NCBI RefSeq assembly: GCF_900698885.1
Contig: NZ_LR217705.1
Location: forward strand, 496,001 to 560,000
Reading direction: 5' to 3'
DNA length: 64,000 bases
Source of the DNA: Erwinia_E haradaeae_H
GTDB taxonomy: Bacteria > Pseudomonadota > Gammaproteobacteria > Enterobacterales > Enterobacteriaceae
Below the pieces are notes generated by a model. It made no database searches and was not told the DNA's origin. It was given only the letters and a program-made list of their open reading frames with translations. Below, one piece after another: positions 1-11,114 of the stretch (positions are counted from its first letter, which is position 1; every line of letters starts with the position of its first letter). Position numbers and translations under genes: made by a program.

Positions 1-1879
1 ATATGTCATTTATATTTCTGAGATTAGTGTTTTATATGGGGTGGTATTGATTAGTAATCTATATTATATAATATCAGTGGATAATATAAAACAGCTTTTA
101 TTAATGAGTTAAACGGAGTTCAATTGTAAGCCATTAGTTTTTGCAATATAAGCGCATATTATTTTTTATGGCAGTGATCCTATTTTAAGTATGTTTTTTG
201 CGTGTTTTTAAGCCTCGATTAGATAAAACCTTATCATCTTGTCATAGAGTCTTATGTAGTAGGTTTTGTTGGTATTTAATAAGAAATTTTAAAAGACACG
301 GTTCGAGTGAACTTACTTACCCAATCATTAAAAATTTTTTAGACAGGAAAATGGATACCCTTCGTATATGAATGGATCTGTTACGTAAGCGTTGGTATAA
401 TAAGTATATTTTTATCTAAAAAGTATCCTATGTAAGATTTAAAAAGATTTAAAATAATTTTTATTATGTAAGAAAATGATTTCCAAAAATATATTATAAT
501 AAAAAATATATTTTGAATATCAAGTAATTCATTTAAGGTCTATATCACATGATTGAGTATTTTGCTTATAAATTTACATTTTAAAATATGCTTGATGGAA
601 ATATAACTTATACTTATATTTTTTCATTAATATATGAAACAAATTTGTATAATATTGCTAATTTTAATATTTTTCTAGGTAATTTTCTAAGTTATATCAG
701 TATATCACTGGTCGTATAATACAAGATATATGAAAGTTATTTATAAAATATGAAATGAATCCTAGATAAAGTTTTTAGCATTTTTTTAGATTATATTTAT
801 AATCGACATTACGCTTAATTTGAGTTTGATAATACATCATACACATATAATAGAATTAGTGCTTAGTATTTAGATACGATTTTATAGATAGATTTTGTTT
901 TGCAAGGTATTCTTAGTGCATATATACCAAATACGATTATGTTAATAAAGGTTTAACTATTTTATAATAAAAGCTTATAATTATTAACCTAGATTGATTG
1001 TAGTTTACTAAAGGCGTAAATTGATAACATGTAATGTTATCTAATAATATAGTATGTTATACGCCAAACTAGTTAAATTTTATTTTAAATATAGTTAGTA
1101 AAATAATTTTAATATATACGGTTTCCTAATATTTAGCTTTGTATTGTTAATATCAGTAATATCAGATTAGATGATCTCTAATTGTTGTTAGAGATTTAAG
1201 GATAAAAATTTTTATTATTTTTGTTGTTACCTTATCGTGAAATATATCAGATGAAGAGGTTTTATATGCCCATCTTTTTAAGATGAACATCGATATTATG
1301 TAAATTGTTTTTATTTGATATGTTTATAGTTTTATCAAGATTATAGAAATAATGATTTATTTTTATGATTATTAAGTGTATTTTAATTGGATGTTTCGAA
1401 TCAAAATTCTAGAATATCAGATTCAAATGATTCTGTATTTTAAATATTAAGAATATAATAAAATCTAATTTTTTTATTTAAGTGGCATTGTTTTTGTCTA
1501 TATGTGTTTTAGTAACAGTATGTGTTACGCACTTAGCTTTTATCTAAAATATGTATGTAGTTTTATAGATGCAGTATGTGATCGATATGTAATATGCTGT
1601 TCATAGCAGTGTTGCATCAATAACGAATGCTTGAAAGGCTTTCATAGAAAAAGCCATAAAAACTGTATGTTTTATAAACATAGAGTTATTGTATTACAAA
1701 TACTAAATTATATTGAGAGATTTTTTGAACATGAATTCATCTAATACTCTAGATATAGTTAATTGTTATACGTATATATTTTATACGTGTTCATTTTGTA
1801 AAATATTTTAAATCAAGAACTATATTTATTTCATAATATAGAAATATATACGTACTGTTTTGATTAATAATTAAGTTAT
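1..1879. other. Long AT-rich gap downstream of fbaA
   Basis: I see no credible gene, RNA or mobile element here. Both strands are dense in stop codons. In E. coli the gene after fbaA is mscS; I looked for its motifs on the minus strand and found none. A small inverted repeat (6-bp arms, GTAACA/TGTTAC) lies near 1511-1527 and looks incidental. Most likely decayed DNA. Confidence 0.6.
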
Positions 1880-2959
1880 TTATAGTACGTTGATAGAATT
1901 TACATCTTTAAATGTTTGCTCTAGTCTACTAATTACAGAAGTTTGTGAAGCACGTAACCATTTTCGTGGATCATAAAATTTTTTATTCGGTTGATCATTT
2001 CCTTCAGGATTTCCAAGTTGTTTGTTTAAGTAATCTTTATTATTAGTATAATACTGAAGAACACCTTGCCAAGACGCCCACTGCGCATCTGTGTCGATAT
2101 TTATTTTTACTACCCCAAACCGGATAGATTCTTGAATATCAATAACAGACGATCCAGAACCACCATGAAATACAAAATTTAGTGGATTATGTTGTAAATT
2201 GTATTTTTTCTGAATGAATTCTTGGGAATCGCGAAGAATTATTGGTTTTAATTTTACATTACCAGGTTTATAAACACCATGGGTATTACCAAATGAAGCC
2301 GCTATGGTAAAATGTGTGCTGATTTTGCTGAGCGCATTATAGGCATACTCAACATCTTCTGGATGGGTGTACAATGTAGAGTTATCTATATCAGTATGAT
2401 CAACTCCATCTTCTTCACCGCCAGTACATCCTAGCTCAATTTCTAAGGTCATAGAAATTTTTGACATACGTTTTAAATATTTACTAGAAATATCAATATT
2501 TTTTTCTAAAGATTCTTCAGATAAATCAATCATATGAGAAGAAAACAAGGGTTTGCCAGTGCGATTGAAATGGTTCTCACCCGCGTCTAAAAGCCCATCT
2601 ACCCATGGTAATAATTTTTTAGCACAATGGTCAGTATGTAAAATCACCGGTATACCGTAGTGTTGAGCCATTAAGTGTACATGATTTGCACCTGCAATGG
2701 CACCTAAAATAGCTGAACTGTGCGCGTTTTTCGATAATAATCCTGTTCCGGAAATAAATTTCGCGCCATTATAAGAAAACTGAATAATTACGGGAGCGTT
2801 TACTTTTGCAGCTGTTTCTAAAACTGCATTGATAGAGCATGTATCTATACAGTTAACAGCAGGCAATGCAAAGTTATTTTTTTTTGCTATTTGAAAAACT
2901 GTTTGTACGTCGTGACTATTGAGAACACCTGGTTTTACAAAATCCAAAATTTTATACAT
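1880..2959 (-). CDS. fbaA: Class II fructose-bisphosphate aldolase
   Basis: Cytoplasmic zinc enzyme that cleaves fructose 1,6-bisphosphate to dihydroxyacetone phosphate and glyceraldehyde 3-phosphate, or runs in reverse. The 359 residues match the E. coli FbaA length. Class II marks are present: LHTDHC (catalytic Asp and zinc His), ELGCTGGEEDGVD, GNTHGVYKPG (zinc His) and FHGGSGS (phosphate binding and zinc His). The ATG is preceded by GGAG at good spacing. pgk lies 89 bp upstream on the same strand, as in the E. coli epd-pgk-fbaA cluster, so the two are probably co-transcribed. The gene appears intact. Confidence 0.97.
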   Translation of the reverse strand: MYKILDFVKPGVLNSHDVQTVFQIAKKNNFALPAVNCIDTCSINAVLETAAKVNAPVIIQFSYNGAKFISGTGLLSKNAHSSAILGAIAGANHVHLMAQHYGIPVILHTDHCAKKLLPWVDGLLDAGENHFNRTGKPLFSSHMIDLSEESLEKNIDISSKYLKRMSKISMTLEIELGCTGGEEDGVDHTDIDNSTLYTHPEDVEYAYNALSKISTHFTIAASFGNTHGVYKPGNVKLKPIILRDSQEFIQKKYNLQHNPLNFVFHGGSGSSVIDIQESIRFGVVKINIDTDAQWASWQGVLQYYTNNKDYLNKQLGNPEGNDQPNKKFYDPRKWLRASQTSVISRLEQTFKDVNSINVL

Positions 2960-3048
2960 ATTGATTTCTCCTAATGCATATCTTTTCTAGGCGTTAATAA
3001 TATATTATTACCATAATAAAAATTAAAATAAATGTTCAAGTATATGTA

Positions 3049-4224
3049 CTACCTATGAGAGAGATTATTTGCACGTTCTTTTAAAATAGAAACTGCGGGT
3101 AGTTCTTTACCGGCCACAACTTGTAAAAATGCACCACCACCAGTTGATATGTATGAAATTTTATCTTGAATTTTAAATAAATCGATCGCTGCTAGTGTAT
3201 CACCTCCACCTGCAATAGAAAATGCATTACTATCTGCAATAGTATGTGCAATTATTTCTGTTCCGTGACGAAAATCAGGATGCTCAAATAAACCAACAGG
3301 ACCATTCCAGAGAATAGTTTTTGCACTTTTTAATAATTTAACCATTAACAGTTCGGTTTGATTCCCAAGATCTAAAATTTCTTCATTTTTTTTCACTTCA
3401 GAGATTTTTTTTATGACAGATATAGAAGTTTTAGAGGATCCTGTTTTAACACGAACGTCTATAGGTATTGATATAGAAAAATTATTACGCAGTGTTCTAG
3501 CAATCGGTAAATAGTCTGGTTCATAGAGTGATTTCCCTACCTGATTATCTATAGCAATAAAAGTATTAGCGATACCCCCGCCAACAATGACAGTGTCTGA
3601 AATTTTAGCTAGTACGCGTAATATATCAAACTTCGTAGATATTTTAGATCCGCCAATTACAGCTACCATTGGACGTGCAGGATTTGTGAGGACTTTTTCT
3701 AACGCTTCTAGTTCTGCTAATAATAGTGGTCCCGCGCAAGATGTTAATGCAAACTGACTAACCCCGCATGTTGATGCTTCTGTTCGGTGCGCTGTACCAA
3801 AAGCATCCATTACAAATATATCGCATAGCGCGGCATATTTACGTGACAGATGCGGATCATTATTTTTTTCTCCTTTATTAAATCGAACATTTTCTAAAAC
3901 AATAATAGTTTTTTTCTCTGAGTGGATACCATTCAAATAGTCTGCGTTCAATGTGACCTGATCTTTTCCGAATTCTGACTTCAGATAGTTTACTACTGGT
4001 AGTAGAGAGAAATGTTTATCATATTTTCCTTCAGTAGGGCGACCAAGATGAGAGGCAATTATAACGCTAGCGCCTTTTTTTAATGCTAGTTGAATTGTTG
4101 GCAGTACTGCGCGAATGCGCGCAGCAGATGTTACAATGCCTGACTGGATTGGTACATTCAAGTCGGCACGTATTAAAACGCGCTTGCCTATCAGATTTAG
4201 CTCATTCATAGTAATAATGGACAT
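3049..4224 (-). CDS. pgk: Phosphoglycerate kinase
   Basis: Transfers phosphate between 1,3-bisphosphoglycerate and ADP, giving ATP in glycolysis. It has 391 residues, close to the E. coli protein (387). Visible marks are RADLNVP near the start, SHLGRPTEG, the hinge and nucleotide-side segments GGSKIS and WNGPVG, and the C-terminal GGGDTLAA and STGGGAFL loops. The start ATG follows a purine-rich GGAGG. It is followed by fbaA. The E. coli neighbour epd is not recognisable in the 1.1 kb upstream. I see no disabling change. Confidence 0.97.
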   Translation of the reverse strand: MSIITMNELNLIGKRVLIRADLNVPIQSGIVTSAARIRAVLPTIQLALKKGASVIIASHLGRPTEGKYDKHFSLLPVVNYLKSEFGKDQVTLNADYLNGIHSEKKTIIVLENVRFNKGEKNNDPHLSRKYAALCDIFVMDAFGTAHRTEASTCGVSQFALTSCAGPLLLAELEALEKVLTNPARPMVAVIGGSKISTKFDILRVLAKISDTVIVGGGIANTFIAIDNQVGKSLYEPDYLPIARTLRNNFSISIPIDVRVKTGSSKTSISVIKKISEVKKNEEILDLGNQTELLMVKLLKSAKTILWNGPVGLFEHPDFRHGTEIIAHTIADSNAFSIAGGGDTLAAIDLFKIQDKISYISTGGGAFLQVVAGKELPAVSILKERANNLSHR

Positions 4225-5351
4225 AAAAACCTCCTTACAATGTTAATTACATAATTATACATAACTATATTTGGTCAAAAAAAAATCATTATAATTATTA
4301 TGCACCATTATATATAAGAAATATGACTAATCATTGTGTAAAGCAGTGATGAAAATTAGATATAAAGAGACTTGATTATTTTTAATAGATACTTAGATAC
4401 TGATTTTTTTATTTTTACTATTTTTACGCGAATCCATATTTTGGTTAACAATAGGTCATCTGACTATGTTATTTTTGAGTAAATATTATAAATTTTTTAA
4501 AATAATTTTTTATCAATAGCATTGAAACTATTTTTTATGATTTTAGTCAATAAAATATTACATCAATACAATTTCAGTCTTAACTATTACATGATAAAAT
4601 ATCAATGTGTAACATAATTGCTCTAATTTACGATCAAGATAACTACTAATTTATACTCTATAAATAATTGATTATAATAAGTTATGTATAATACATCTAG
4701 TAAGTAGATAGAACTAAGAGATGGATTATATTTGTCGATGCATTGCTGTAGCTCAAGAAAAACAAATATTTGTAAAAATAATCCATATTATTGATTATTT
4801 CTTAAGAAGGGCGCTGGATTTTCCTATTTCTGGCAGAATTAAACTAATGATATATACCGATATAGAAGTTGAAAATTTTTAATAAATCTATAAAGATATT
4901 AATCTCTTTTAAGTATATCTACTCTTATAGAGAAGATTTAGATCATCTTAAAGTTATAAGAGTATTTTTTTAAAAAAACTAAGAATATTATTCATACTTT
5001 TAGTGTTAGCCTTACTATGGATAAGATGCAATATACAGAGATATCTATCAGGTATTTTTTGATTATAACAGAAATAGTTTTATTTTAAAAATAATATAAA
5101 ACAGCACTATTAACATTTATTAAATTTGTACTATGGAATAAGATAATATTAAGTAACATCCGTAGAATCTGTCACTTCGTTAGGAGTGAGTTATAAAATT
5201 TTACATAGTAGTTTATTATAGCATTTAAGTTTTAGCATATTTAAAATATTGGCGTTACTGTACATTCTTGAAAAGAAAATAGAGAAAAAATCAAGAAAAA
5301 TTTATATTTAGAGATGTATTGAGATTAAGAATATTCTGATTGATTTTATGC
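4225..5351. other. Gap between pgk and tktA, no gene recognised
   Basis: Position and orientation suggest this is where epd once lay. I translated most of the minus strand and did not find GAPDH-like motifs such as the catalytic SNASCTTN segment. A plus-strand open stretch of about 50 codons near 4722-4880 looks protein-like but matches nothing I recognise. Treated as decayed DNA. Confidence 0.55.
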
Positions 5352-7352
5352 TTAAGAGAGTGACAATAATTTTTTAGTTTTCGTGATTATATTTTGAATA
5401 TTAAAACCAAATAATGAAAATAATTCTACGGCTGGTCCTGATATACCAAATGTAGTCATAGCAATAATGATACCATCAAGTCCAGTGTATTTTGACCAAA
5501 AGCCTTCAATACCTGCTTCAATTGCTATACGTGCCGTAATATGTTTTGGTAATACCAATTCACGATAATCAGATTCTTGCATATCAAAGGTGTCAGTAGA
5601 TGGCATGGATACGACACGTACTTTATATCCTTCCTCTGTTAACTGTTTATGTGCAATTACCGCTAACTCCACCTCAGATCCAGTAGCTATAAAAATTATT
5701 TGCGGAGAACCAAGGCAATCTTTTAGTATATAACCACCGCGAAAAACATTAGATAACTGTGCAGTTGTTCGCGTTTGCTGTGGTAAATTTTGGCGTGATA
5801 AAATTAATGCTGTCGGTCCGTTATTACGCTCTACTGCATATTTCCATGCAATTGCACATTCTACTTGATCACAAGGGCGCCAGGTGCTCAGATTCGGTGT
5901 GAAACGTAAGCTTGCTAATTGTTCAATGGGTTGGTGCGTTGGACCATCTTCACCTACTCCAATGGAGTCATGGGTATAAATCATAATATGTTGGATTTTC
6001 ATCAATGCCGCCATGCGTACAGCGTTTCGAGCGTATTCAACAAACATAAGAAATGTAGCAGTATATGGTAAAAATCCACCATGTAAAGAGATTCCGTTAG
6101 CAATAGCAGTCATTCCAAATTCACGCACTCCAAAATGTATGTAATTACCTGTTATATATTTATTAATAGATTTTGATCCAGACCACATTGTGAGGTTACT
6201 AGGTGTGAGATCAGCAGAGCCGCCGAGATATTCTGGTAATAATGTTCCAAAAGCTTCAATAGTTTTTTGAGAAGCTGTGCGACCAGAAATATTGCTTGGG
6301 TTATTTTGTAAGTTTTTAATAAATTCTTGTGATTTACAATTCCAATTTAATGGTAACTTCTTATTTACTCGTCTTTGAAATTCTTTCGCTAATTCAGGAA
6401 AAGCATCTGAATAAGCTAAAAATTTTTCATTCCATAAATCCTCTTTTTTTTGACCAGACTCTTTTGCATCCCAGGATTCATACATATATTGTGGTATTTT
6501 AAATGGTTCATATTTCCAATTTAATTGTTTACGAGTCAGCGCAATTTCTTTCTCTCCGATCGGTGATCCGTGAACATAGTGCGTGTTACTTTTATTTGGA
6601 GAGCCAAACCCAATAATAGTTTTGCACATTAAAAGGGACGGTTGATTATCAATTTCTTTAGCTTCTTTAAGTGCTTGATGAATTATATTGGGATCGTGAC
6701 CATCTATATTAGGCAGTACATGCCAATCATAAGATTTAAAGCGTTGCGCTGTATCATCAGTAAACCAACCTGTGATTTTTCCATCAATAGAAATATTATT
6801 TTGATCATAAATTACTATTAATTTTCCTAATTTTAAAGTACCTGCTAATGAACAAGATTCATGAGAAATACCTTCCATCATGCAACCATCACCCATAAAG
6901 ACATAGGTATAATGGTCTACTATGTTATAACCAGGACGATTAAATTGAGCTCTTAGTGTATGTTCTGCAATTGCCATACCTACAGCGTTAGCTATTCCTT
7001 GACCAAGGGGCCCAGTAGTGGTTTCCACACCTATGGTGTGCCCATATTCAGGATGACCAGGAGTTTTTGAATGTACTTGACGAAAATTAGCTATCTCGCT
7101 CATTGGTAAGTTATAGCCAGTAAGATGCAGTAGACTATAAAGTAACATAGAAGCGTGTCCGTTAGAAAGAATAAAGCGATCACGATTAACCCAAGATGGG
7201 TTCATGGGGTTATGATTTAAAAAATCACGCCATAAAACTTCTGCAATGTCAGCCATACCCATCGGTGCGCCTGGATGACCAGATCTAGCTTTTTGTATTG
7301 CATCTATACTTAATATACGAATAGCATTGGCCATTTCTTTACGAGAATACAT
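5352..7352 (-). CDS. tktA: Transketolase
   Basis: Thiamine-diphosphate enzyme that moves two-carbon ketol units between sugar phosphates, linking the pentose phosphate pathway to glycolysis and supplying erythrose 4-phosphate. The 666 residues match the E. coli TktA/TktB length (about 663-667). The thiamine-diphosphate signature GDGCMMEG...NN lies near residues 155-187, and the transketolase motif GVGEDGPTHQP lies near residue 467. A pyrimidine-domain glutamate is in VREFGM. It is a single-gene unit with long gaps on both sides. TktA and TktB cannot be told apart by sequence alone; tktA is chosen because it sits near pgk-fbaA, as in E. coli. Confidence 0.95.
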   Translation of the reverse strand: MYSRKEMANAIRILSIDAIQKARSGHPGAPMGMADIAEVLWRDFLNHNPMNPSWVNRDRFILSNGHASMLLYSLLHLTGYNLPMSEIANFRQVHSKTPGHPEYGHTIGVETTTGPLGQGIANAVGMAIAEHTLRAQFNRPGYNIVDHYTYVFMGDGCMMEGISHESCSLAGTLKLGKLIVIYDQNNISIDGKITGWFTDDTAQRFKSYDWHVLPNIDGHDPNIIHQALKEAKEIDNQPSLLMCKTIIGFGSPNKSNTHYVHGSPIGEKEIALTRKQLNWKYEPFKIPQYMYESWDAKESGQKKEDLWNEKFLAYSDAFPELAKEFQRRVNKKLPLNWNCKSQEFIKNLQNNPSNISGRTASQKTIEAFGTLLPEYLGGSADLTPSNLTMWSGSKSINKYITGNYIHFGVREFGMTAIANGISLHGGFLPYTATFLMFVEYARNAVRMAALMKIQHIMIYTHDSIGVGEDGPTHQPIEQLASLRFTPNLSTWRPCDQVECAIAWKYAVERNNGPTALILSRQNLPQQTRTTAQLSNVFRGGYILKDCLGSPQIIFIATGSEVELAVIAHKQLTEEGYKVRVVSMPSTDTFDMQESDYRELVLPKHITARIAIEAGIEGFWSKYTGLDGIIIAMTTFGISGPAVELFSLFGFNIQNIITKTKKLLSLS

Positions 7353-8228
7353 TCTTACTCCAAATTACATTGAATGTTACTTAGCACTTAAATTGATTTT
7401 TCATGTTACACAGATTCAAGTAAGTTAATAAAGAGAATTATTAAACCAGGAACATATAAAACATATAAAATATTAAGAATATAACAGATTTAGTGATATT
7501 ACAATCTACCATTAATAGTATAAGCAAATTATTGTCAAATAAATAAATTTAGGATGTATTATTATTTATAATATGTCTTTTTATTCGCGAATACTGAAGT
7601 ATTATACATATAATAGATAAGCATTTTAAATCAAAAAGAAAAATCTATTTTATCTAAAAGATTATCTAAAAGAGTAATTACTAAATAATATCTATGTTGT
7701 CTTGAAATAGGTTTCTTAATGTATTTAATTAGATTGTTTAATATTATTGTTTGTTTTTGTAAAATAATCTGACACAAACGTAGATATTTTTAGAAACATC
7801 CGTGTATTTACTTCTGATATATTATAATTATCTTTTGTTAATATTTTGCTTCTAGTAATTGTAGGATGGAAAAATTATAAGATAGGATTTTTCCTATATC
7901 AGAAGCTTTTCTTAAGATGATCGATGAGAACTAGCGTGTTACATAGTAATAATATTTTTTCTATACAAAATATTTGAAAATTTTATATATTTATGTTTGT
8001 TTGTATGTGTATAACAAATATTGATATCTTTAATGTAGGCACTGTGATGTATAACAAAAAATGTAATTAATTAATCCTTATATTATTAGTGATATTATAT
8101 ACAGTATATTGCTAATACAGTAATATTACTAATATATTGTTACAAGTTAATTATCTTGAAAAGAATAGCGTTATCACTTTTTTTAAAAGCGCATTTTCTC
8201 TATTAGTTTAATTACAGAAAGGTTTGGC
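7353..8228. other. Intergenic region between divergent tktA and murB
   Basis: AT-rich, with no supported gene. It must hold the promoters of tktA (leftward) and murB (rightward). In E. coli murB follows the rrnB operon; no rRNA or tRNA sequence is visible here. A GAAAGG lies just ahead of the murB ATG. Confidence 0.55.
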
Positions 8229-9269
8229 ATGTTTTTTCAAAGAGCTTCACTAAAACCCTGGAATACATTTGGTATTGATGTTTATGCTAATCACGTGACT
8301 ATTGTGCATAACGTAAGTTCTTTCTTTTGTAATAGTCGGGACAATAACATTAGACAAAATGAACCTGTATTGCTTTTAGGTGAAGGGAGTAATGTGCTTT
8401 TTTTACAAGATTTTCAGGGAAAAGTTTTCATTAACCGTATAAAAGGTATCCGTTTTACAGAAACAACTCATACATGGTTGCTGCATGTAGGGGCTGGAGA
8501 AAACTGGCACCAGTTAGTTAAAACAACATTATATAAAGGTTTAGCTGGGTTAGAAAATTTAGCACTGATTCCCGGTTGTGTAGGTTCGGCTCCAATTCAA
8601 AATATCGGCGCCTATGGTGTTGAATTAAAACAAGTTTGTGAGTATGTAGATATTATTTTTTTAAATGACGGATCACATCAACGACTTAAAGCTACTGAGT
8701 GCTGTTTTGGATATCGTGACAGTGTTTTTAAGCATCGCTACAAAAATCATTATGCTATTACTGCTGTTGGTTTTAAATTAATAAAACAGTGGCAGCCTGT
8801 ATTAAGTTATGGTGCATTAAAAATGCTTAACCCGAAAACAGTTACACCGATGCAGGTTTTTCATGCTGTTTGTAAAATACGCCGCAGTAAGATACCTAAT
8901 CCAAAATACCTTGGTAATGCTGGTAGTTTTTTTAAAAATCCTCTAGTGACATCGCCGACTGCATTTGATTTATTAACACTATATCCAAAAATACCATACC
9001 ACTTAAGAAGTAATGGCGATGTAGTTTTATCAGCCGCTGGATTAATTGATCAATGTGAACTCAAAGGGTATCGCATTGGTGGTGCAGCTGTTCATGATCA
9101 ACAAGCGCTAGTTCTCATTAATACTGGCGCTGCCAGTAGTCAAGATATCGTAAATTTAGCTCGTATTATTCGCCGACGTGTAGGGGAAAAATTTAATATT
9201 TGGTTAGAGCCAGAGGTTTGTTTCATCTCTGCTCAAGGAAAAATAGATTCTGTAGAGGTGATTGCATGA
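8229..9269 (+). CDS. murB: UDP-N-acetylenolpyruvoylglucosamine reductase
   Basis: FAD/NADPH enzyme that reduces UDP-GlcNAc-enolpyruvate to UDP-MurNAc, the second committed step of peptidoglycan synthesis. It has 346 residues against 342 in E. coli. FAD-binding marks are LGEGSNVLF and IPGCVGSAPIQNIGAYG. The catalytic serine sits in GNAGSFFKNP and the late glutamate in WLEPEV. The stop TGA overlaps the birA ATG (ATGA), so birA translation is probably coupled, as in E. coli. Its retention argues that cell-wall synthesis still works, although the elongation genes mreBCD a few kb away are dead. Confidence 0.96.
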   Translation: MFFQRASLKPWNTFGIDVYANHVTIVHNVSSFFCNSRDNNIRQNEPVLLLGEGSNVLFLQDFQGKVFINRIKGIRFTETTHTWLLHVGAGENWHQLVKTTLYKGLAGLENLALIPGCVGSAPIQNIGAYGVELKQVCEYVDIIFLNDGSHQRLKATECCFGYRDSVFKHRYKNHYAITAVGFKLIKQWQPVLSYGALKMLNPKTVTPMQVFHAVCKIRRSKIPNPKYLGNAGSFFKNPLVTSPTAFDLLTLYPKIPYHLRSNGDVVLSAAGLIDQCELKGYRIGGAAVHDQQALVLINTGAASSQDIVNLARIIRRRVGEKFNIWLEPEVCFISAQGKIDSVEVIA

Positions 9270-10123
9270 AAGATTGCACTTTACGAATCAAGCTAATTAA
9301 AATTTTATCAGATGGTAAAGTGTACTCAAAAATCCAGCTTGCCTATTATATGGGTATAAGCTGCTCGGAGGTTCCTTATCTTATATCAATGTTAAGAGAA
9401 TGGAATATTAATATTTGTATATTAGATAATGAGTATTATAGATTTGCATGCTCAATGCAACTTTTAAATGAACAAAAAATTAATAAAGAGTTACTGGGTG
9501 CTCGTTTATCAGTCATACCGGTTATTAACTCAACTAATCAATATTTATTGGATACTGTATCTGATTTAAAATCAGGTGATACTTGTGCAGCTGAATATCA
9601 AAAGAATGGTCGAGGAAAACACGGAGCGCAATGGTTTTCACCTTTTGGATCTAATTTATATTTTTCAATGTACTGGCGTTTAGATCAGAGTTTAATGGTA
9701 CCTACAATAGGTTTAAGTCGATTGATTAGCATTGTTATCGCAAAGATTCTTAAGCAAAAAGGTGTTTTAGATATTAAGGTAAAATGGCCTAATGATATTT
9801 ATTTGTATGATCGTAAATTAGCTGGGATTTTAGTAGAAACTAAAACTAAAACTGAAAATGTATTAGATGTAGTAATAGGTGCTGGTATTAATTTGTCAAT
9901 GAAAAAACTAGCAAATAGCATTTTAATTGCAAATAGTTGGATAGATTTACAAGAAACAGGAATGTCTATAGATAAAAATTCCTTATTAGTGAGTATTCTG
10001 AATATAATGTATATAGCGTTAACAAAATTTGAGCGATATGGGATGACTATAGGTCATGAATCTACTGTGTATATGGATAATTTTATTAATGATTTTCTAG
10101 CGCATACTAAAATTGATCACTAG
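9266..10123 (+). CDS. birA: Biotin-protein ligase BirA, C-terminal domain missing
   Basis: Activates biotin to biotinyl-AMP and attaches it to AccB; the full enterobacterial protein is also the biotin repressor. Start chosen at the ATG overlapping the murB stop (ATGA), because the protein then begins MKDCTLRIKLIKIL like E. coli MKDNTVPLKLIALL; an ATG at 9200 would read through murB. About 285 residues against 321. The N-terminal winged helix (about 1-65) is still alignable. The biotin loop is GRGKHGAQW, and VKWPND, KLAGILVE and IGAGIN are present. Homology stops at DNFIN, followed by about 10 unrelated residues and TAG. The roughly 45-residue C-terminal SH3-like domain is absent in all frames just downstream. 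It may be a working minimal ligase or an early pseudogene. Confidence 0.9.
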   Translation: MKDCTLRIKLIKILSDGKVYSKIQLAYYMGISCSEVPYLISMLREWNINICILDNEYYRFACSMQLLNEQKINKELLGARLSVIPVINSTNQYLLDTVSDLKSGDTCAAEYQKNGRGKHGAQWFSPFGSNLYFSMYWRLDQSLMVPTIGLSRLISIVIAKILKQKGVLDIKVKWPNDIYLYDRKLAGILVETKTKTENVLDVVIGAGINLSMKKLANSILIANSWIDLQETGMSIDKNSLLVSILNIMYIALTKFERYGMTIGHESTVYMDNFINDFLAHTKIDH

Positions 10124-11114
10124 ATGCATGATGCATAATATTATCTACCGATTACATAAAATAAGTTAGATAAAAATATTGTTATTTAACTTTAGCGAAA
10201 TCATATAGATATTTTACGGGAAGCTTTAGACTGAATTTTGTTTAGCTCTTTATTTAAAACAGAACTTAGGGCTTTGATAACTATCTTATACGTTACATAT
10301 TAAAAATTTAGTTTATATAAAAGAATAAAGAAGTGACTAATAAAATTTTTATTTTGTGTTGAATGCCGTGTTCCTATATATATAATATAGAGTCTTTTGT
10401 CTTTATTTACATCAAGGATTATTTTTGCTTTTCTATAGTATTTAAATTTTCATTTTTACTAATTATTTTATTATTAAACTGATCATGTTACTTAAAAGTG
10501 TTTGATATATTGTATGCTACATATACCTTTTAGTTATCATACCCCAATATAACAAGAAGATGCATAATTAATATATGGAAAATAAAAATAATTTCATGAT
10601 TATCATTTACAGAATTTTATTTATAATAAACTTTTTTCGAAAATATATAGGTTTTAATAAATAAACTGATACTGACGTATCTGGATTAGAATCAGATCGT
10701 CGTTGATTATCCCTATTTTAGAATAATTTTTATAAGAAAATTAAAAATGCAAACTTAATTATTATATCCAGATGTGAATATACGATAAAGCATAAAATAA
10801 TTGAAATTGCATGTTGTCACATAAATCATAATCAATGATTGTGATTTATAATCATTGGTGTTTAGTATTTTACATAATAATAAAATGGATTATTTATCCA
10901 TTACTTGTGAATACAATTAAGTATAATATTGTGAAGTATTTATTTATATATTCTTAATATAACTGTATATATGAGACATACTTGTTCATTTACTCTGAAA
11001 AACATTAGTGTTAGTTGAAAACTATCATTATAAATTATAATTATAATTATAATTTATAAAATAAGACTTATAGGATTATAGTGGCGAAAGCTAATAATAA
11101 AATACTTTTATTAT
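10124..11114. other. Gap between birA and the mreD remnant
   Basis: No intact gene. In E. coli coaA follows birA, and maf (yhdE) and rng follow mreD; none is securely recognisable. Immediately past the mreD remnant on the minus strand, around 11070-11107, a short string (LLLAFAT) faintly recalls the start of Maf, too weak to call. The gap also holds the 32-bp palindrome listed separately and a small inverted repeat at 10833-10857 (arms CAATGATT/AATCATTG). Confidence 0.5.
11028..11059. repeat. 32-bp perfect palindrome, all A/T
   Basis: The 32 bases read identically on both strands; each half is 16 bases, starting TTATAAATTATAATTA. It contains no G or C. It lies just beyond the 3' end of the mreD remnant. 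It could form a cruciform or hairpin, but in DNA this AT-rich it may be a chance product of slippage. Confidence 0.8.

Noticed and set aside
4722..4880. Plus-strand stretch between pgk and tktA, protein-like (ALDFPISGRIKLM)
   Set aside because: Too short and unmatched to any family I know; may be chance or a very decayed gene.
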